Assembly (NCBI RefSeq): GCF_964063325.1 | Contig: NZ_OZ061315.1 | Span: 558,001-622,000 of the forward strand | DNA: 64,000 nt | Direction: 5' to 3' | Source of the DNA: Hafnia alvei | GTDB lineage: Bacteria > Pseudomonadota > Gammaproteobacteria > Enterobacterales > Enterobacteriaceae | Part shown: positions 16,921-26,218 of the stretch, piece after piece | Numbering within the stretch: position 1 is the first letter of the stretch | Layout of the letters: every line of letters starts with the position of its first letter | The notes under the pieces: generated by a model | What the model was told of the DNA's origin: nothing | Seen by the model: only the letters and a program-made list of their open reading frames with translations | The model's database searches: none | Made by a program: the position numbers and the translations under genes

Positions 16921-18354
16921 CTAATTGTTTTGGTATATATCTCGATAAAGCCGACTTTCAAAGCGAACCAGCGGTGCGCGGCGGATTTTTTGATCCTGTG
17001 GTGGAACAGCATAACCCGAAAGATATTGTACAAATGCCATTCGCTGACCGCTTGCCGTAGTAATAAAGCCGGCTAAATTATATACCCCTTGCAGAGAGCC
17101 TGTTTTCGCTGAGACTTTCCCATCGACCCCTGCCTCATGAAGACCGCCACGGTATTGTAAGGTTCCATCATGACCAGCCAAAGGCAGCATTGAGATAATG
17201 TTTAGTTGCTGATCGTTTTGCGCAATGTATTGCAGAACTTGCATCATGGTCGCAGGTGAAATCAGATTGTGGCGAGACAAACCAGAGCCATCGACCAAAA
17301 TCGTGTTGCCTAAATTGATCCCCGCTTTTTGGCGCAGGATCTGCCGTACGGAGTCGGCGCCTGCCCGCCATGTGCCTGGAACCCCTAAGCGTTCATGGCC
17401 TATAGTGCGGAATACGGTATCGGCAATCATGTTGTCAGACTTTTTCAGCATCGTATGCAGCAAGCTGCTCAGCGGGGCCGATTGAGTCTGAGCCAAAATA
17501 GTCGCAGCAGCGTTAGGCGTTGTTTGGCGGCGCAGGTTGCCATCAATTTGGATTTCAGACTGACGGAGCTCATCTTTCACAATAGCACCGGCGTAGCTTG
17601 CGCCATCTTGGACCGCAAATGCCAGCGGTAGGGGCTCAGAACGCTGAGTCAGGCAGCCCGTAACGGTAAAGCGGTTTAGCTCTCCCGGCACAACGTCTAA
17701 CTCGCAGTATTGCGCGTCAGGTGAGCCCTTGGCTAAGGTGCGTACTTCGCTAAACATATGGACCGGATAATACGACGCGACTCGGATAAATGCGGTATCG
17801 CCTGCCTTCGGCGCACTATAAAGTGAAATCGAGAAACAGTTGCGATCGACAATGGCCGCCGCAGGCGGTGCGCTAAAGCACTGGGTCATATCATTCCATG
17901 GCCATCCGGGGGCTTTGTCATGGCTGGCGAATACGGAGGTATCGATCAAAATATCTCCCGTAATTTCATTGATGCCCTGCTTTTTCAGCGCTGTCACCAT
18001 ATTGCGAATATGCTGGCGTCGCAGCGTTGGATCGCCACCAAAACGGACGATCAAATCGCCTTTCAGTTTCCCGTCGCTAATTGAACCACGGGTTTCCATG
18101 GTGGTTGAAAAACGATAGTCAGGCCCGAGCTGAAGCATTGCAGCCAGCGCCGTGATCACTTTTTGCGTACTAGCAGGCAGCGCCATTTGCTGCCCATGAA
18201 AATCAATGGCAGGGGTCGGAGAACCTATTTTTTGCACTAAAAGGGCTAAGTTGGCCCCGTCTGGCAAATATTGGGTGTAATCTTGGACGGACGCAGCTTG
18301 AGTACTAAAAGCTAAGGCACAAGCCAATCCACTGATAATTCGTGAAAATTGCAT
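16921..18354 (-). CDS. dacB: D-alanyl-D-alanine carboxypeptidase/endopeptidase, PBP4
   Basis: 477 residues from the ATG at 18354, exactly the length of E. coli DacB. A signal peptide is visible (MQFSRIISGLACALAFSTQA). The penicillin-binding triads are SxxK (S62-K65 in PASTQK), SDN in 'KKSDNMIAD', and KTG in 'SAKTGSLQG'. A large insert domain lies between SxxK and SDN, as in class C PBPs. It trims and cleaves peptidoglycan cross-links in the periplasm. Next to pmrAB on the same strand, divergent from greA. Confidence 0.96.
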   Translation of the reverse strand: MQFSRIISGLACALAFSTQAASVQDYTQYLPDGANLALLVQKIGSPTPAIDFHGQQMALPASTQKVITALAAMLQLGPDYRFSTTMETRGSISDGKLKGDLIVRFGGDPTLRRQHIRNMVTALKKQGINEITGDILIDTSVFASHDKAPGWPWNDMTQCFSAPPAAAIVDRNCFSISLYSAPKAGDTAFIRVASYYPVHMFSEVRTLAKGSPDAQYCELDVVPGELNRFTVTGCLTQRSEPLPLAFAVQDGASYAGAIVKDELRQSEIQIDGNLRRQTTPNAAATILAQTQSAPLSSLLHTMLKKSDNMIADTVFRTIGHERLGVPGTWRAGADSVRQILRQKAGINLGNTILVDGSGLSRHNLISPATMMQVLQYIAQNDQQLNIISMLPLAGHDGTLQYRGGLHEAGVDGKVSAKTGSLQGVYNLAGFITTASGQRMAFVQYLSGYAVPPQDQKIRRAPLVRFESRLYRDIYQNN

Positions 18355-18630
18355 AATCCCGGGATAACTACAGAGTAACGTGCCTGTCATACTACGGTGC
18401 ATCTAGGGTTAAAGTAAACGATGATACTTGCTGAACTCTACGTTAAAATAGCCGTCAAAATGCAAAATCGATTTTAACTTGGGTTTTTTGGCCCCGAGTT
18501 AATATTTTTTTATTCAACGCCAAGGTCTGAGGGGACATTTTCGAACCTTCAGCCGATCGCTTCCGGCCATCCATCGATGGCGTCAGGATGAGGGCGACTT
18601 AAGCAGAATAGATTTTAAGGTGACTAAATT
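18355..18630. promoter_or_regulatory. dacB-greA divergent region and greA leader
   Basis: 276 bp with no gene. It holds the divergent promoters and a long greA leader. In E. coli the corresponding leader yields short GraL RNAs. Here a GC-rich hairpin-forming stretch (about 18555-18600) is visible, but I cannot confirm a GraL equivalent. Confidence 0.4.
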
Positions 18631-19107
18631 ATGAACCAGATTCCTATGACGTTGCGTGGCGCAGAGAAGCTGCGTGAAGAGCTAGAGTATTTGAAAGGTA
18701 CTCGCCGTCCGCAAATCATTGCCGACATCGCCGATGCGCGCGAGCATGGCGACTTGAAAGAGAATGCCGAATACCACGCAGCTCGTGAACAGCAGGGTTT
18801 CTGTGAGGGCCGTATTCAGGAAATCGAAGCGAAGCTTTCAAACGCTAACGTGATTGATGTTACCAAAATCCCAAACACTGGCCGTGTGATTTTTGGTTGT
18901 ACGGTAAGCGTTGAGAATCTCGACACCGAAGATAAGGTGGCTTATTCGATTGTTGGCGATGATGAGGCTGATTTTAAACATAACCGCATCTCTGTGAACT
19001 CACCGATTGCACGTGGCCTCATCGGTAAAGAGCAAGGCGATATTGTGGTGATCAAAACTCCTGGCGGCGAAGTTGAATTCGAAATTTTGAAAGTCGAATA
19101 CATCTGA
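18631..19107 (+). CDS. greA: Transcript cleavage factor GreA
   Basis: 158 residues. The N-terminal antiparallel coiled coil (about 1-75), with acidic tip residues in 'DAREHGDLKENAEYH', enters the RNA polymerase secondary channel and activates cleavage of backtracked RNA. The C-terminal FKBP-like domain (80-158) includes 'SPIARGLIGKEQGD'. Length equals E. coli GreA. A ribosome site AAGGTGA precedes the ATG. A terminator follows. Confidence 0.98.
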   Translation: MNQIPMTLRGAEKLREELEYLKGTRRPQIIADIADAREHGDLKENAEYHAAREQQGFCEGRIQEIEAKLSNANVIDVTKIPNTGRVIFGCTVSVENLDTEDKVAYSIVGDDEADFKHNRISVNSPIARGLIGKEQGDIVVIKTPGGEVEFEILKVEYI

Positions 19108-19163
19108 TTTTTTTGAATATTGCTGAGAGTTTGTACAATCGGCAATAAGTTTTGTAAAGATAA

Positions 19164-19189
19164 GAAAAAGGCCGCAATGCGGCCTTTCT
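19164..19189 (+). terminator. greA terminator (also faces yhbY)
   Basis: Stem AAAGGCCGC / GCGGCCTTT with an AAT loop; A-rich 5' and T-containing 3' flanks. Confidence 0.8.
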
Positions 19190-19246
19190 ATTAGGGTGAG
19201 AAAGCATCTCAGTTTGTGCTATATCTTTTCTTTATACGAAAAGGTA

Positions 19247-19540
19247 TTAACGCGGTAAACTGATCTTGCGTTCTTGGCTTGGGCGGTAAATGACTAATAC
19301 GTTACCGATCAGCTGCACTTGACACGCACCAGTTTCTCGGACGATGGCGTCAGCAATCAAGGTTTTGGTATCGCGCTCTTCAGCGGCAATTTTCACCTTG
19401 ATGAGTTCATGATGCGTTAGCGCCTGTTCAATTTCAGCGAGAACACCTTCAGTCAAACCATTGTTGCCTAATTGCACAACAGGTTTGAGCGGATGGGCCA
19501 AGCTTTTTAGGTGCTGTTTTTGCTTGTTATTCAGATTCAT
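19247..19540 (-). CDS. yhbY: YhbY, CRM-domain RNA-binding protein
   Basis: 97 residues forming a single CRM (YhbY) domain. Its GxxG-like loop, 'QLGNNGLTEG', follows the Lys-rich N-terminus 'NNKQKQHLKSLAHPLKP'. E. coli YhbY associates with pre-50S particles. Divergent from rlmE, as in E. coli. Confidence 0.93.
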   Translation of the reverse strand: MNLNNKQKQHLKSLAHPLKPVVQLGNNGLTEGVLAEIEQALTHHELIKVKIAAEERDTKTLIADAIVRETGACQVQLIGNVLVIYRPSQERKISLPR

Positions 19541-19680
19541 CGTCTTTTTTGCTTAGGTTGGGATTGAAAACGGTACATTCTACCGCCATCTCCAGTGTAT
19601 CACCAAATCGGTCTTACATGGTCATGGACACTCCGAAGCAACTGAGTGGATGAAACTGTTGTTTAGAGAGTTAATATCAG

Positions 19681-20307
19681 ATGGGTAAAAAACGTTCCGC
19701 CAGCTCAAACCGCTGGATGCACGAACACTTTAGTGACAAATACGTAATTCAGGCACAGAAAAAGGGACTTCGCTCTCGTGCTTGGTTTAAACTTGATGAA
19801 ATACAAAGCACTGACAAACTATTTAAACCAGGGATGACCGTTGTCGACTTGGGTGCCGCGCCGGGAGGGTGGTCACAGTATGTGGTCACACAAATCGGAA
19901 ACAGCGGGCGAGTGATTGCCTGCGATATTCTGCCTATGGATCCTATCGTTGGTGTCGATTTCCTTCAGGGCGATTTTCGTGATGAATTAGTTCTCAAAGC
20001 GCTGACCGAACGCGTGGGTGAGGATAAAGTACAGGTTGTGATGTCAGATATGGCTCCCAACATGAGTGGTACGCCGTCGGTAGATATTCCGCGTTCAATG
20101 TATCTGGTTGAATTAGCGCTGGAAATGGCCAAGGATGTTTTAGCTCCTGGCGGTAGTTTTTTGGTGAAAGTGTTCCAGGGAGAGGGCTTTGATGAGTACC
20201 TTACGCAGATCCGCTCCCTGTTTACGAAGGTTAAGATTCGTAAGCCTGATGCATCCCGAGCACGTTCGCGGGAAGTATACATCGTAGCGACAGGGCGGAA
20301 ACTATAG
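19681..20307 (+). CDS. rlmE: 23S rRNA 2'-O-ribose U2552 methyltransferase
   Basis: 208 residues, the family length. The SAM-binding loop DLGAAPGGWSQ is near residue 60. The K-D-K catalytic triad is represented by the Lys in 'RSRAWFKLDEI', the Asp in 'VMSDMAPNMSG', and the Lys in 'FLVKVFQGEG'. It methylates U2552 in assembled 50S subunits and is heat-inducible in E. coli. It leads an operon with ftsH after a 47-base gap. Confidence 0.97.
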   Translation: MGKKRSASSNRWMHEHFSDKYVIQAQKKGLRSRAWFKLDEIQSTDKLFKPGMTVVDLGAAPGGWSQYVVTQIGNSGRVIACDILPMDPIVGVDFLQGDFRDELVLKALTERVGEDKVQVVMSDMAPNMSGTPSVDIPRSMYLVELALEMAKDVLAPGGSFLVKVFQGEGFDEYLTQIRSLFTKVKIRKPDASRARSREVYIVATGRKL

Positions 20308-20354
20308 TACCCTGATGCTTATTGTTAACACAGTTGTAATATGAGGTTAATCCC

Positions 20355-22307
20355 TTGAGTGACATGGCGAAAAACCTAATCCTCTGGCTGGTCATCGCAG
20401 TAGTGCTGATGTCTGTGTTCCAGAGCTTTGGGCCCAGCGAATCGAACAGCCGTAGGGTGGATTACTCTACGTTCCTAACTGAGGTTAATCAGGATCAGGT
20501 ACGTGAGGTCCGTATTAATGGACGTGAAATTAACGTAATCAAGAAAGACAGCGGTAAATACACCACCTACATTCCTGTTAACGATCCTAAGCTGCTGGAT
20601 TCTCTGTTAACGAAGAATGTAAAAGTGGTTGGTGAACCGCCGGAAGAGCCAAGCTTGCTGGCTTCTATCTTTATCTCTTGGTTCCCAATGCTATTGCTTA
20701 TTGGGGTTTGGATCTTCTTTATGCGTCAGATGCAGGGCGGCGGTGGCAAAGGTGCCATGTCGTTTGGTAAGAGCAAGGCTCGCATGCTGACCGAAGATCA
20801 GATCAAAACCACTTTTGCAGACGTCGCCGGTTGTGACGAAGCAAAAGAAGAAGTTGCCGAATTAGTGGAATACCTGCGTGACCCAAGCCGCTTCCAGAAA
20901 CTGGGCGGTAAGATCCCGAAAGGTATCTTGATGGTTGGTCCTCCAGGTACCGGTAAAACCTTGCTGGCTAAAGCCATCGCGGGTGAAGCTAAGGTTCCGT
21001 TCTTTACTATTTCCGGTTCTGACTTTGTTGAAATGTTTGTCGGTGTGGGTGCATCCCGTGTCCGTGACATGTTTGAACAGGCGAAGAAAGCAGCCCCATG
21101 TATCATCTTCATCGATGAAATTGACGCCGTAGGCCGTCAACGTGGTGCGGGTTTGGGCGGTGGTCACGATGAACGTGAACAAACCCTGAACCAGATGCTG
21201 GTTGAGATGGATGGTTTTGAAGGTAACGAAGGTATCATCGTTATTGCCGCAACTAACCGCCCAGACGTACTGGACCCAGCGTTACTGCGTCCAGGTCGTT
21301 TCGACCGTCAGGTTGTGGTTGGTTTGCCAGACGTACGTGGCCGTGAGCAGATCCTGAAAGTTCATATGCGTCGTGTGCCACTGTCAACAGACATTGATGC
21401 ATCCGTTATTGCACGTGGTACCCCGGGCTTCTCCGGTGCTGATTTGGCTAACTTAGTCAACGAAGCTGCCTTGTTTGCTGCCCGTACTAACAAACGTGTT
21501 GTATCGATGGTTGAGTTTGAAAAAGCCAAAGATAAGATCATGATGGGCGCAGAGCGCCGTTCTATGGTCATGACCGAAGAGCAGAAAGAATCTACCGCGT
21601 ATCATGAAGCAGGCCATGCGATCATCGGTCGTCTGGTTCCTGAACATGACCCGGTACACAAAGTCACTATTATTCCGCGCGGTCGTGCGTTAGGTGTGAC
21701 CTTCTTCCTGCCACAGGGCGATGCCATCAGCTACAGTCGTCAGAAGCTGGAAAGTATGATTTCCGTTGCCTACGGTGGTCGTTTGGCTGAAGAACTGATT
21801 TACGGCGTTGAAAATGTTTCTACTGGCGCATCACAGGACATCAAACAGGCGACCACAATCGCCCGTAACATGGTGACCCAATGGGGCTTCTCAGAAAAAC
21901 TGGGTCCATTGCTGTATGCGGAAGAAGAAGGTGAAGTGTTCTTGGGTCGTTCGGTTTCTAAGACAAAGCACATGTCTGACGAAACTGCACGCATCATCGA
22001 CCAAGAAGTGAAAGCATTGATTGAACGTAACTACGCACGTACGCGCCAGTTGCTGGAAGACAATATGGATATCATGCACGCGATGAAAGATGCATTGATG
22101 AAATATGAAACTATTGATGCTCCACAGGTTGATGATTTGATGGCTCGCCGCGAAGTTCGTCCACCGGCTGGTTGGGAAGAAGAGCAAAATAACCGTTCAG
22201 ACAACGGTGGCGCTCCCCAAGCTCCAGTGAACAAGCCTGCGGAAGAGCAGCTGAATACGCCATCTTCTGATGACAACATCACAACTGGCAACACCGGCGA
22301 GAAGTAA
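20355..22307 (+). CDS. ftsH: ATP-dependent membrane zinc metalloprotease FtsH
   Basis: 650 residues from a TTG at 20355; the GAGGT ribosome site is spaced for this TTG, although the ATG at 20364 is the start usually listed in E. coli. Two transmembrane helices (about 6-25 and 100-122) flank a periplasmic domain. The AAA module has Walker A GPPGTGKT, Walker B IIFIDEID, and the SRH 'LLRPGRFDR'. The zinc site is HEAGH. It degrades LpxC, sigma-32 and damaged membrane proteins. The C-terminal tail (GGAPQAPVNKPAEEQ) is less conserved. Confidence 0.97.
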   Translation: MSDMAKNLILWLVIAVVLMSVFQSFGPSESNSRRVDYSTFLTEVNQDQVREVRINGREINVIKKDSGKYTTYIPVNDPKLLDSLLTKNVKVVGEPPEEPSLLASIFISWFPMLLLIGVWIFFMRQMQGGGGKGAMSFGKSKARMLTEDQIKTTFADVAGCDEAKEEVAELVEYLRDPSRFQKLGGKIPKGILMVGPPGTGKTLLAKAIAGEAKVPFFTISGSDFVEMFVGVGASRVRDMFEQAKKAAPCIIFIDEIDAVGRQRGAGLGGGHDEREQTLNQMLVEMDGFEGNEGIIVIAATNRPDVLDPALLRPGRFDRQVVVGLPDVRGREQILKVHMRRVPLSTDIDASVIARGTPGFSGADLANLVNEAALFAARTNKRVVSMVEFEKAKDKIMMGAERRSMVMTEEQKESTAYHEAGHAIIGRLVPEHDPVHKVTIIPRGRALGVTFFLPQGDAISYSRQKLESMISVAYGGRLAEELIYGVENVSTGASQDIKQATTIARNMVTQWGFSEKLGPLLYAEEEGEVFLGRSVSKTKHMSDETARIIDQEVKALIERNYARTRQLLEDNMDIMHAMKDALMKYETIDAPQVDDLMARREVRPPAGWEEEQNNRSDNGGAPQAPVNKPAEEQLNTPSSDDNITTGNTGEK

Positions 22308-22347
22308 TCGCGCTGGCTGATGTGGCCAATATGGTGTGCTGACAGAC

Positions 22348-22376
22348 AAACCCCGACTTGCTCGGGGTTTTTTTTT
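22348..22376 (+). terminator. ftsH terminator
   Basis: Stem AAACCCCGA / TCGGGGTTT with a CTTGC loop followed by further T. It lies within the 116 bp before folP, so it may attenuate rather than fully separate ftsH and folP. Confidence 0.88.
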
Positions 22377-22423
22377 GCGTTCAAATACCCACCTCAAAAA
22401 TAAAAATGAAATATGGAGACTGC

Positions 22424-23257
22424 ATGCAGCTGAAAGCGCAAGGGTTAACTCTGGACCTGACTTACCCTCAAGTGATGGGGATTCTGAATGTCACGCCAGA
22501 TTCTTTTTCCGACGGCGGTAAACATAATGGATTGGATGCCGCTTTACGCCATGCGGAAGCGATGATCAGCGCAGGCGCAACCATCATTGACGTTGGTGGT
22601 GAATCGACTCGCCCGGGTGCCGCAGAAGTGAGCACCGAAGAAGAACTTGAACGTGTGGTGCCTATCGTTGAACTGATTGCTCGCTATTTCGATGTATGGA
22701 TTTCAGTAGATACGTCAAAAGCCGACGTGATTACCGCCAGCGCACAGGCGGGAGCTACATTGATTAATGACATCCGCTCTCTGAGTGAGCCCGGCGCGCT
22801 GGAGGCGGCAGCGCAATCTGGTTTACCGGTGTGTCTGATGCATATGCAGGGCGATCCAAAAACCATGCAGCACAAACCTGTCTATACCGATGTGGTTGCC
22901 GAGGTAGATAGCTATCTCACTTCACAAATTGAGCGCTGCACCGCGGCAGGCATTGATAAAAGCCGCTTATTGATTGATCCCGGTTTTGGTTTTGGCAAGA
23001 ATCTGGAGCATAATTACCAACTTCTGGCTCACCTAGCGCATTTCCATCATTTTGGCTTACCGCTTCTTGTTGGTATGTCTCGTAAATCAATGATTGGTCA
23101 GCTTCTTAAAGTTGGTCCGACACAACGCGTGACGGGAAGTGTGGCATGTGCAGTGATTGCCGCAATGCAAGGAGCCCATATTATTCGGGTTCATGATGTT
23201 AAAGAGACAGTTGAGGCGATGCGTGTCGTCGAAGCTACACTTTCAGCGAAGGGATAA
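22424..23257 (+). CDS. folP: Dihydropteroate synthase
   Basis: 277 residues from the ATG at 22424, chosen because GGAG lies seven bases upstream and the protein then starts like E. coli FolP (MQLKAQGLTLDL). It joins p-aminobenzoate to dihydropterin pyrophosphate in folate synthesis and is the sulfonamide target. Motifs seen: 'VMGILNVTPDSFSDGG', 'DVGGESTRPGA', 'DPGFGFGK' and the C-terminal 'IRVHDV'. glmM follows after six bases. Confidence 0.96.
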   Translation: MQLKAQGLTLDLTYPQVMGILNVTPDSFSDGGKHNGLDAALRHAEAMISAGATIIDVGGESTRPGAAEVSTEEELERVVPIVELIARYFDVWISVDTSKADVITASAQAGATLINDIRSLSEPGALEAAAQSGLPVCLMHMQGDPKTMQHKPVYTDVVAEVDSYLTSQIERCTAAGIDKSRLLIDPGFGFGKNLEHNYQLLAHLAHFHHFGLPLLVGMSRKSMIGQLLKVGPTQRVTGSVACAVIAAMQGAHIIRVHDVKETVEAMRVVEATLSAKG

Positions 23258-23263
23258 AGATTT

Positions 23264-24601
23264 ATGAGCGAGCGCAAATATTTTGGTACGGACGGGATTC
23301 GCGGAAAAGTGGGTGACTGCCCGATTACTCCTGATTTTGTGTTAAAGCTCGGCTGGGCTGCGGGTAAGGTTTTGGCGCGTCACGGTTCGCGTAAAATTAT
23401 CATCGGTAAAGATACCCGTATTTCTGGCTATATGCTGGAGTCTGCTTTAGAAGCAGGTCTGGCAGCGGCGGGCCTATCGGCTTCTTTCACGGGGCCAATG
23501 CCAACGCCTGCTGTTGCTTATCTCACGCGTACTTTCCGTGCCGAAGCGGGCATTGTTATTTCTGCGTCACATAACCCTTATTACGATAACGGGATTAAGT
23601 TTTTCTCAATCGACGGCACTAAATTGCCAGATGAAGTCGAAGAAGCGATTGAAGCCGAAATGGACAAGCCACTGACCTGCGTGGAATCGGCTGAGCTGGG
23701 CAAAGCAAACCGTATTGTTGACGCTGCTGGTCGCTATATCGAATTCTGTAAAAGTACTTTCCCAACTGAATTAAGCCTTAGCGGGCTTAAAATTGTTGTC
23801 GACTGTGCTAACGGTGCGACTTATCACATTGCGCCTAGCGTGCTACGTGAGCTCGGTGCAACGGTAATTGCGATCGGTTGCGATCCTGATGGCATGAATA
23901 TCAACAAAGAGTGTGGTGCAACTGACGTACGCCAACTGCAGGCGCGTGTTTTAGCCGAGAAAGCAGATGTCGGTTTGGCATTTGATGGTGATGGCGACCG
24001 CGTCATGATGGTTGACCATTTAGGCCATAAAGTTGACGGTGACCAGATCCTTTATCTTACCGCCCGTGAAAACCTGCGTCAGGGTAACCTGCGTGGCGGT
24101 GCGGTAGGAACGCTGATGAGCAATATGGGCTTAGAGCTGGCACTGAAACAGCTGGGTATTCCATTTGCCCGCGCGAAAGTCGGCGACCGTTACGTGCTGG
24201 AAATGATGGCCGCTAAAGGCTGGCGTTTAGGTGCGGAAAACTCCGGCCATGTGATTATTCTCGACAAAACAACTACCGGTGACGGTATTGTGGCCGGTCT
24301 GCAAGTATTGGCTGCGATCGTACGTAACCACATGACCTTGCACGATCTGTGCAGCGGCATGAAGTTATTGCCACAGGTTCTGGTCAACGTGCGCTTTGCA
24401 GGGAACCATGACCCACTGCAAACGGAAAGCGTAAAAGCCGTGACGGCAGAAGTCGAAGCACAGCTTAACGGCCGTGGCCGCGTGCTGTTACGTAAATCAG
24501 GTACCGAGCCATTGATCCGTGTGATGGTGGAAGGCGAAGATGATGCGCAAGTGACAGAAATGGCGAACCGCATCGCTGACGCAGTGAAAGCAGCGGGTTA
24601 A
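23264..24601 (+). CDS. glmM: Phosphoglucosamine mutase
   Basis: 445 residues, same length as E. coli GlmM. It converts glucosamine-6-phosphate to glucosamine-1-phosphate for UDP-GlcNAc. The phosphoserine loop is 'ISASHNPYYDNGIKFF' (serine near 102), the Mg loop is FDGDGDRVM, the sugar loop is 'AENSGHVI', and the phosphate-binding loop is 'RKSGTEPLIRVM'. Operonic with folP, as in E. coli. A terminator follows. Confidence 0.97.
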   Translation: MSERKYFGTDGIRGKVGDCPITPDFVLKLGWAAGKVLARHGSRKIIIGKDTRISGYMLESALEAGLAAAGLSASFTGPMPTPAVAYLTRTFRAEAGIVISASHNPYYDNGIKFFSIDGTKLPDEVEEAIEAEMDKPLTCVESAELGKANRIVDAAGRYIEFCKSTFPTELSLSGLKIVVDCANGATYHIAPSVLRELGATVIAIGCDPDGMNINKECGATDVRQLQARVLAEKADVGLAFDGDGDRVMMVDHLGHKVDGDQILYLTARENLRQGNLRGGAVGTLMSNMGLELALKQLGIPFARAKVGDRYVLEMMAAKGWRLGAENSGHVIILDKTTTGDGIVAGLQVLAAIVRNHMTLHDLCSGMKLLPQVLVNVRFAGNHDPLQTESVKAVTAEVEAQLNGRGRVLLRKSGTEPLIRVMVEGEDDAQVTEMANRIADAVKAAG

Positions 24602-24663
24602 CTAACTGCCGAGCAATTTTGTCAGCATGTTGGTCAGTGTAGTTATGTGTAGTTATGTGATGA

Positions 24664-24698
24664 AAAACCAGTGAACCTTGATGTTTTGCTGGTTTTTT
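24664..24698 (+). terminator. folP-glmM terminator
   Basis: AAAAACCAG / CTGGTTTTTT with a loop of about 16 bases. Just before it GTGTAGTTAT is repeated imperfectly. Confidence 0.7.
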
Positions 24699-24846
24699 CT
24701 GCAATCGCGCTACACATCATAAATTGCTCTTGCACGGCTTGGCGGCATTGGGTAGTATTCACACCCGCTTCAGTAGACTTATTTTCGTCTGCTTTAATGG
24801 TTGAAGCTTTTGGCTGCGGAAATCCCGCAAGGAAACAGGTACGACT

Positions 24847-25182
24847 ATGTATGAAGCTCTTTTAGTAATTTTCCTGCTGGTGTCAATTGGCTTAGTTGCC
24901 ATGGTTATGCTGCAGCAAGGTAAAGGTGCTGATATGGGCGCTTCATTCGGCGCTGGCGCATCTGCAACTTTGTTCGGTTCCAACGGCTCTGGTAACTTCA
25001 TGACCCGTACAACAGCTGTCCTCGCGACGTTGTTCTTCGTACTGAGTCTGGTTCTGGGTAACCTGAGCGGTCAGCAAGGCAAGAAAGGCAGTGAGTGGGA
25101 AAATCTGGGTGCGCCAGTGAAAACTGAGCAACCTGCTGCACCAGCAGCTCCGGTAACCCCAAGTAGCGATATTCCTCACTAA
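24847..25182 (+). CDS. secG: SecG, SecYEG translocon subunit
   Basis: 111 residues with two membrane helices (about 2-22 and 55-75) joined by a glycine-rich cytosolic loop (KGADMGASFGAGAS...LFGSNGSGNF). A Pro/Ala-rich C-terminal tail ends the protein. SecG aids SecA-driven export. Length (E. coli 110) and place between glmM and the tRNA-Leu gene match E. coli. Confidence 0.96.
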   Translation: MYEALLVIFLLVSIGLVAMVMLQQGKGADMGASFGAGASATLFGSNGSGNFMTRTTAVLATLFFVLSLVLGNLSGQQGKKGSEWENLGAPVKTEQPAAPAAPVTPSSDIPH

Positions 25183-25309
25183 TCGCACTAGCTTGAAGCC
25201 AGCAGTAACCAAGAAGTACAGAATTTAGCAGTAAAGTTTCTAAAAGCTACCTTTTAGAGACTGAAGTAAAAGGTGATAAGTTTTGAATACGGCTTATCAC
25301 TTTCGTAAT

Positions 25310-25396
25310 GCCGAGGTGGTGGAATTGGTAGACACGCTACCTTGAGGTGGTAGTGCCCAATAGGGCTTACGGGTTCAAGTCCCGTCCTCGGTACCA
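25310..25396 (+). tRNA. leuU: tRNA-Leu (anticodon GAG)
   Basis: 87-nt class II tRNA with encoded CCA. Acceptor GCCGAGG pairs with CCTCGGT. The anticodon arm CTACC-TTGAGGT-GGTAG gives GAG. A long variable arm (TGCCC-AATA-GGGCT) and T arm GGGTTCAAGTCCC are present. It lies after secG like E. coli leuU. Confidence 0.97.
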
Positions 25397-25452
25397 ATCC
25401 TTGATAACTTGTTTTTTCAACGTTATTAGAGTAGTATTCGCCACGATTCGGA

Positions 25453-25529
<77 letters not shown>

Positions 25530-25662
25530 CTTTCCTAAAGTATCTTTTTTCAAATATACTGTTTACGTTCAGCCAACGACTCAAACGGGTGTTTTGAAAA
25601 AAATATTGTCAGAAAGCGGCACTGAATTCGTTCGGCAGTATATAGGGTCCAGTTGCATAAAG

Positions 25663-25684
25663 CCCCGATTTTTCGGGGTTTTTT
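25663..25684 (+). terminator. First hairpin terminator between metY and rimP
   Basis: CCCCGA-TTTT-TCGGGG followed by six T. In E. coli the metY-nusA operon also carries internal terminators here, giving partial read-through into rimP-nusA. Confidence 0.85.
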
Positions 25685-25706
25685 GTTATCTGACAACAGA
25701 ATCACT

Positions 25707-25727
25707 GGGCTATTTAGCCCTTTTTTT
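25707..25727 (+). terminator. Second hairpin terminator between metY and rimP
   Basis: GGGCTA-TT-TAGCCC followed by seven T, ending only 17 bases before the rimP start. Its position suggests attenuation of rimP-nusA-infB. Confidence 0.8.
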
Positions 25728-25744
25728 ATGTCTTGGGGGTGGGC

Positions 25745-26197
25745 TTGTCCACATTAGAGCAAAAATTGACAGAGATGATTTCGGCGCCGGTTGAGGCATT
25801 AGGCTTCGAATTGGTTGGTATTGAGTTTATCCGCAGTCACCATTCAACGCTACGCATCTATATTGATAGTGACGAAGGGATCAATGTTGATGATTGTGCT
25901 GATGTCAGCCACCAGGTCAGTGCCGTTCTTGACGTCGAAGATCCAATTACGGTTGCATATAACCTGGAAGTTTCGTCTCCTGGCCTTGATCGTCCGATGT
26001 TTACCGCTGAACACTACGTCCGTTTTATGGGCGAAGAAGTTTCTTTGGTATTGCGTATGGCGGTGCAGAATCGTCGCAAATGGCAGGGTATTATTAAAGC
26101 TGTCGAAGGCGAGATGATCACGGTTACTGTAGATGGAAAAGACGAAGTGTTCGCGCTGAGCAACATCCAGAAAGCGAACCTGGTACCCCACTTTTAA
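25745..26197 (+). CDS. rimP: Ribosome maturation factor RimP
   Basis: 150 residues from the TTG at 25745 (MSTLEQKLTEM), the start that reproduces E. coli RimP; GGGGGTGGG just upstream is the ribosome site, and a TTG 12 bases earlier is possible. It aids 30S maturation. The alpha/beta N-terminal domain includes 'INVDDCADVSHQVSAVLD'; a C-terminal SH3-like domain follows. First protein gene of the metY-rimP-nusA-infB operon. Confidence 0.95.
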   Translation: MSTLEQKLTEMISAPVEALGFELVGIEFIRSHHSTLRIYIDSDEGINVDDCADVSHQVSAVLDVEDPITVAYNLEVSSPGLDRPMFTAEHYVRFMGEEVSLVLRMAVQNRRKWQGIIKAVEGEMITVTVDGKDEVFALSNIQKANLVPHF

Positions 26198-26218
26198 AGT
26201 TTGGATGAGGCCACTAGG

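Noticed and set aside
22308..22423. A riboswitch before folP
   Set aside because: Only the ftsH terminator and a normal ribosome site are seen; no further structure.
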